Shown in pieces: positions 7,238 to 9,668 of a stretch of 9,668 nt of DNA. Under the pieces are notes generated by a model that saw nothing but the letters and a program-made list of their open reading frames with translations, was not told where the DNA came from and searched no databases. A program made the translations under genes and the position numbers. The stretch is from assembly GCA_035532075.1 (NCBI GenBank), contig DATKRV010000094.1:1-9668 (forward strand), read 5' to 3'. Position 1 is the first letter of the stretch; every line of letters begins with the position of its first letter. This DNA is from CAIVND01 sp035532075 (GTDB lineage: Bacteria; Actinomycetota; Acidimicrobiia; Acidimicrobiales; Bog-793).

Positions 7238-7245
7238 CTCCCTTT
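7238..7245 (-). promoter_or_regulatory. Strong ribosome binding site of the small coiled-coil gene
   Basis: The minus strand reads AAAGGGAG with further purines (GAGAGAT) up to the ATG at 7231. It is the main reason, with the heptad pattern, for calling so short a frame a gene. Confidence 0.6.
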
Positions 7246-7255
7246 CGTGCATTGT

Positions 7256-7357
7256 TCAGGTTGAATCAGCGCGCTCGTGTCTCAGTCCGAATGTCCCTCT
7301 CCAGATCATCGAGATTAGCGCGATTATAATTAACAATGCTAAATACCTGCATAGCAT
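7256..7357 (-). CDS. Possible 33-aa hydrophobic mini-protein upstream of the coiled-coil gene
   Basis: From ATG 7357 the minus strand encodes 33 residues with one hydrophobic run, 'YLALLIIIALISMIW' (5-19), then a basic tail, ending in TGA 24 bases before the coiled-coil gene's ATG. It could be a single-pass membrane peptide translated ahead of the small gene. Against this, it has no Shine-Dalgarno sequence, and the hydrophobic codons coincide with an AT-rich stretch containing TATAAT, which may simply be a promoter that happens to read as Leu/Ile. Confidence 0.2.
   Translation of the reverse strand: MLCRYLALLIIIALISMIWRGTFGLRHERADST
7323..7330. promoter_or_regulatory. Possible bidirectional -10 element
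   Basis: The self-complementary ATTATAAT presents a perfect TATAAT on both strands, in the AT-rich region between the small coiled-coil gene (minus) and the decarboxylase-like gene (plus). Position suits either transcript (leaders of roughly 85 and 113 bases). No good -35 is found at 16-18 bases on either strand, so this is a placement argument only. Confidence 0.3.
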
Positions 7358-7449
7358 TACGTCATAAACGATATCGGTGTTGCGTGCATCGACGCGGGGT
7401 ATCAAGGGTTGTGCGCAAATAGAGCTCGCATCGGCTGGAGGGGAATTTG

Positions 7450-8448
7450 GTGGAAAAACTCGAATTGGCATTCGCAATCGGAAGAAACCCTCGTTCAGAG
7501 CCGGTGCTCTCGGGAAGGGTCCAACCCGAAGGACTCGAACTGCACTGCAGTGCAATACACGGATCAGAGATTTTTTGGAGGCAGCTCGCGTTCCATGAGT
7601 TTGAAGTCTCCGAGATGTCGATGTCTAGCCTCTTGATGTCCATCGCACATGGCGTCGACAGATGGGTTGCACTTCCGATCTTTACCTCGCGGATGTTCTT
7701 TCATACCGGAGTGCTGGTGCGCGACGACGCTGGAATCCATGAACCGGCTGATCTCATGGGGAAACGCGTTGGCGTTCCCGAATATCAACAGACGGCAGCG
7801 TTGTGGACGCGTGGAATACTTCACCATGAGTACGGAGTGGATCCTGCGACGATTGATTGGTTCATGGAGCGTCCTCCGGAGCGGAGCCATGGAGGGGCAA
7901 CCGGTTTCGCACCGCCAGAGGGGATTCGTCTCCACTACATCCCAACGACGACTGATATTGGCGAGCAACTCGAGGTTGGTGAGCTTGATGCGACGCTGCT
8001 TTATCTTCCGAACGCTCACAATCTGGTCGACCGCAGCCAGCGTGAATTCGGATCCGGTTCGGGAGTGAGCTATCTCTTTCTTGACCGGGCGGAGGAGTCT
8101 TCAAGGTATTTTCAAAAGACAGGCATCTTTCCCGTGAATCATTGCGTGGTCGTGCGCAAGGACATCGTCAAGCGCTATCCGTGGGTGATGCTCAATCTCT
8201 TTGGTGCATTTCTCGAGGCGAAACAGATTGCCGCAACCCAGGTCGCGACCTTGACCGCCCCATTCTTTGAGGCCGGGGCACTGCCAATTGAAGCCCGCAA
8301 GAATTTCGAATCCGATCTGTACCCTTATGGTGTGCGCGCGAATGAGTTGGTGCTTGAGACGATCACGCGCTACTCGTTCGAGCAGGGCCTTACCCCCCGC
8401 CAGATCGCTCTCGAAGAGATCTTCTATGCGCCCTCACTCGAGCTCTAG
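7450..8448 (+). CDS. 4,5-dihydroxyphthalate decarboxylase (Pht5)-like protein
   Basis: The 332-aa product has the layout of the Pht5 family, a soluble periplasmic-binding-protein-like fold. Family-type blocks are 'SGRVQPEGLELH' (21-32), 'SEIFWRQL...FEVSEMSMSS' (39-60), 'ALPIFTSRMFFHTGVLV' (74-90), 'EPADLMGKRVGVPEYQQTAA' (98-117), 'RGILHHEYGVD' (121-131), 'TGIFPVNHCVVVRKDIV' (224-240), 'PWVMLNLFGAFLEAK' (244-258) and 'YPYGVRAN' (291-298), followed by 'YSFEQGL'. Pht5 decarboxylates 4,5-dihydroxyphthalate to protocatechuate. Relatives are often labelled ABC substrate-binding proteins, but this one has no signal peptide or lipobox, which favours a cytoplasmic enzyme. The start is GTG 7450, because GGAGGGG (7437-7443) is 6 bases away; the TTG at 7447 would be too close. 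The next gene is a LigB-type protein, which fits an aromatic-acid pathway. The exact substrate is inferred. Confidence 0.82.
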   Translation: MEKLELAFAIGRNPRSEPVLSGRVQPEGLELHCSAIHGSEIFWRQLAFHEFEVSEMSMSSLLMSIAHGVDRWVALPIFTSRMFFHTGVLVRDDAGIHEPADLMGKRVGVPEYQQTAALWTRGILHHEYGVDPATIDWFMERPPERSHGGATGFAPPEGIRLHYIPTTTDIGEQLEVGELDATLLYLPNAHNLVDRSQREFGSGSGVSYLFLDRAEESSRYFQKTGIFPVNHCVVVRKDIVKRYPWVMLNLFGAFLEAKQIAATQVATLTAPFFEAGALPIEARKNFESDLYPYGVRANELVLETITRYSFEQGLTPRQIALEEIFYAPSLEL

Positions 8449-8580
8449 AGGAGGGAGTTGAATCGCTAGCGATGGCCGTATGAATCGGCGTATGGTTAGC
8501 AAAGTTAACTAGTTAACGACTATGTTGATACTGTTATTTGAAGTTGTATGAGGCTGGCCTTGGTCGGATGGGAGATTGAG
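8449..8580 (+). promoter_or_regulatory. Intergenic promoter/operator region before the LigB-like gene
   Basis: A candidate sigma-70-type promoter is TTAACT (8505-8510), 16 bases, GATACT (8527-8532). Each hexamer matches 4 of 6 consensus bases. Its -35 lies inside the 14-base palindrome, so a bound regulator would block it. This suggests the LigB-like gene can be transcribed apart from the decarboxylase-like gene. There is no clear terminator after the upstream stop. Confidence 0.4.
8504..8517. promoter_or_regulatory. Perfect 14-base palindrome, candidate operator
   Basis: GTTAACTAGTTAAC is fully self-complementary. A related half-site, GTTAGC, lies just upstream at 8495-8500, giving three GTTA(A/G)C units at 9- and 8-base spacing. 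It is in the intergenic region, 64 bases before the LigB-like start. Dimeric repressors of the TetR, MarR or GntR type bind sites of this form; which one cannot be told, and no regulator gene is in the window. Confidence 0.5.
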
Positions 8581-9579
8581 ATGGCGGAGATCGTCTTTGG
8601 ACTGGGAACGTCGCATACGCCACAGATGAGTTCGACCGTGGAGATGTGGGAGGATCACGCGGCGCGCGATAAGGGAAACCCGGAGCTTCTCGCAGGTGAC
8701 GCCGAATACTGGAAGTATGACGATCTTTTGAAAGTAGCGGATCCGGCTCTTGCCGCAGAACTGACCGACGAAGTTTGGAACCGAAGATATGAACGGGCTC
8801 AAGAATGTGTCGGGATCCTTGCAAAGGCCCTTGCTGACGCGCGGCCGGAGGTGGTCGTGATTGTCGGGGACGACCAGGAGGAGCTGTTTGATGATGGCGG
8901 CACTCCGGCGATAGGGCTGTTTGTGGGAGACGAAATCTGGGATCGACCGCTTGTCGGGGAGCGTAAGGCTCGGATGGAGAAATTTCCTGGACTTGTCGCC
9001 GCCCAGTGGGCAGCGCATGGTCCTCAGCCAACGCCGCACCTTGTGGAGAAGGATCTGAGCTACCACCTCGCCGCCCAGCTGACACTGATGGACTTTGACC
9101 TAACGTTGGTATCTCAGCAGGCCGAGTCAAGGACATTGGGGCATGCATTCACCTTTCCGCGCTATCGGCTTCACCTTCCCGCGACAACGCCGATCGTCCC
9201 GATTCTTTTGAATACGTACTATCCGCCAAATGTGCCCTCGGCGACGCGTTGCTATGACCTCGGGCGCGCGCTTCGACGCGCGATCGAATCATGGGATTCA
9301 GATAAGCGGGTTGCGGTCGTTGCCAGTGGAGGATTGAGTCATTTTGTCGTTCTCCCGGAGTGGGACCGGATGATTCTTGATGCGATGGCAAAGCACGACC
9401 GCGAGGCGTTTGCGGCCATTCCGCGCAAGATGTTTCGTTCGGGTACCTCGGAGACGTTGAACTGGATCACTGTTGCTGGAGTCTTTGAGCAGGGCACCAT
9501 GGAGGTGATCGACTACCTTCCGGGTTACCGGACTCCCGCAGGTACCGGGACTGGCATGGCGTTTGCCACATGGCGCTAG
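8581..9579 (+). CDS. LigB-type class III extradiol dioxygenase-like protein
   Basis: The 332-aa product aligns along its length with LigB, the catalytic subunit of protocatechuate 4,5-dioxygenase. Matching blocks are 'GLGTSHTP' (7-14) with H12, equal to the LigB iron ligand H12; 'VVVIVGDDQEELF' (91-103), against LigB 'VVILVYNDHASAF'; 'FDLTLVSQQ' (172-180); 'LGHAFTFP' (186-193); 'VPILLNTYYPP' (206-216); 'ASGGLSHFV' (248-256) with H254, equal to LigB catalytic H195; and 'GTSETLNWITVAG' (288-300) with E291, equal to iron ligand E242. The second ligand, LigB H61, aligns with Q99. The start is ATG 8581, with GGGAG (8570-8574) six bases ahead; the frame also opens 11 codons earlier at 8548 with poorer support. 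LigB normally pairs with a small LigA subunit, and none is seen here. Ring cleavage of a catechol-type substrate is likely by family, but not certain given Q99. Confidence 0.85.
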   Translation: MAEIVFGLGTSHTPQMSSTVEMWEDHAARDKGNPELLAGDAEYWKYDDLLKVADPALAAELTDEVWNRRYERAQECVGILAKALADARPEVVVIVGDDQEELFDDGGTPAIGLFVGDEIWDRPLVGERKARMEKFPGLVAAQWAAHGPQPTPHLVEKDLSYHLAAQLTLMDFDLTLVSQQAESRTLGHAFTFPRYRLHLPATTPIVPILLNTYYPPNVPSATRCYDLGRALRRAIESWDSDKRVAVVASGGLSHFVVLPEWDRMILDAMAKHDREAFAAIPRKMFRSGTSETLNWITVAGVFEQGTMEVIDYLPGYRTPAGTGTGMAFATWR

Positions 9580-9591
9580 GAGCGCGTTGCC

Positions 9592-9668
9592 CTAAAGCGC
9601 AATATCTTTGAGGTGGTTTTTGGTCCGCTCAGCCGCGATCCCGGTGGAATTTTGATGCAGCGTGCGCA
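9592..9668 (-). CDS. Possible C-terminus of a convergent gene (5' part beyond window)
   Basis: The minus strand is open from the right edge to a TAG at 9592-9594, giving 24 residues that end '...AAERTKNHLKDIAL', a plausible charged C-terminal helix with normal codon choice. It would converge on the LigB-like gene with 12 bases between. Another minus frame and one plus frame are also open through this short stretch, so the call is weak, and no family can be named. Confidence 0.3.
   Translation of the reverse strand, partial: RTLHQNSTGIAAERTKNHLKDIAL

Noticed and set aside
8509..9148. Minus-strand frames of 185 and 204 codons opposite the LigB-like gene
   Set aside because: No motifs, and they oppose a gene with clear LigB blocks over its whole length.

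Overview
The window is moderately GC-rich and densely coded on both strands. I judge it to be a bacterial chromosome, probably an actinomycete and possibly of the Acidimicrobiia type. The grounds are the 'GAPGA / TDPNS' membrane protein at the left edge, TTG and GTG starts backed by strong Shine-Dalgarno sequences, and a mix of NAD synthesis, exporter, MaoC and aromatic-degradation genes. This is a judgement from gene style, not from a marker gene. No rRNA, tRNA, CRISPR array or intact transposase was seen.

Layout: (1) 1-1323, minus strand: the first 441 codons of a large multi-pass membrane protein of unknown function that runs off the left edge. (2) 1324-1687: a 364-base divergent intergenic region. 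(3) 1688-4332, plus strand: nadA then nadB, the quinolinate synthase and L-aspartate oxidase pair that makes quinolinate from aspartate. nadC does not follow. (4) 4345-6462, minus strand: a two-gene unit of a 14-TM DHA2 exporter followed by a MaoC-type dehydratase. Both genes start at TTG, and the unit converges on nadB. (5) 6463-7231: a decayed region. It holds an internally deleted MFS_3 (EntS-like) transporter that keeps only its first ~57 codons and its last ~32 codons, in different frames. Then come that gene's likely terminator hairpin, two short tandem repeats, and a tiny convergent gene for a 48-aa coiled-coil protein. (6) 7232-7449: an AT-rich, possibly bidirectional promoter region. 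(7) 7450-9579, plus strand: a 4,5-dihydroxyphthalate-decarboxylase-like protein and a LigB-type extradiol dioxygenase-like protein. They are separated by 132 bases holding a perfect 14-base palindrome that looks like an operator. (8) 9592-9668: perhaps the C-terminus of a convergent gene.

Working together: nadA and nadB form a clear biosynthetic pair. The DHA2 exporter and MaoC protein are probably co-transcribed. The last two full genes could form a decarboxylation and ring-cleavage step for a dihydroxylated aromatic acid. However, the dioxygenase-like protein has Gln where LigB has its second iron-binding His, so its chemistry is open. The least ordinary features are this altered metal site, the palindrome upstream of it, the gutted MFS gene and the small coiled-coil gene.
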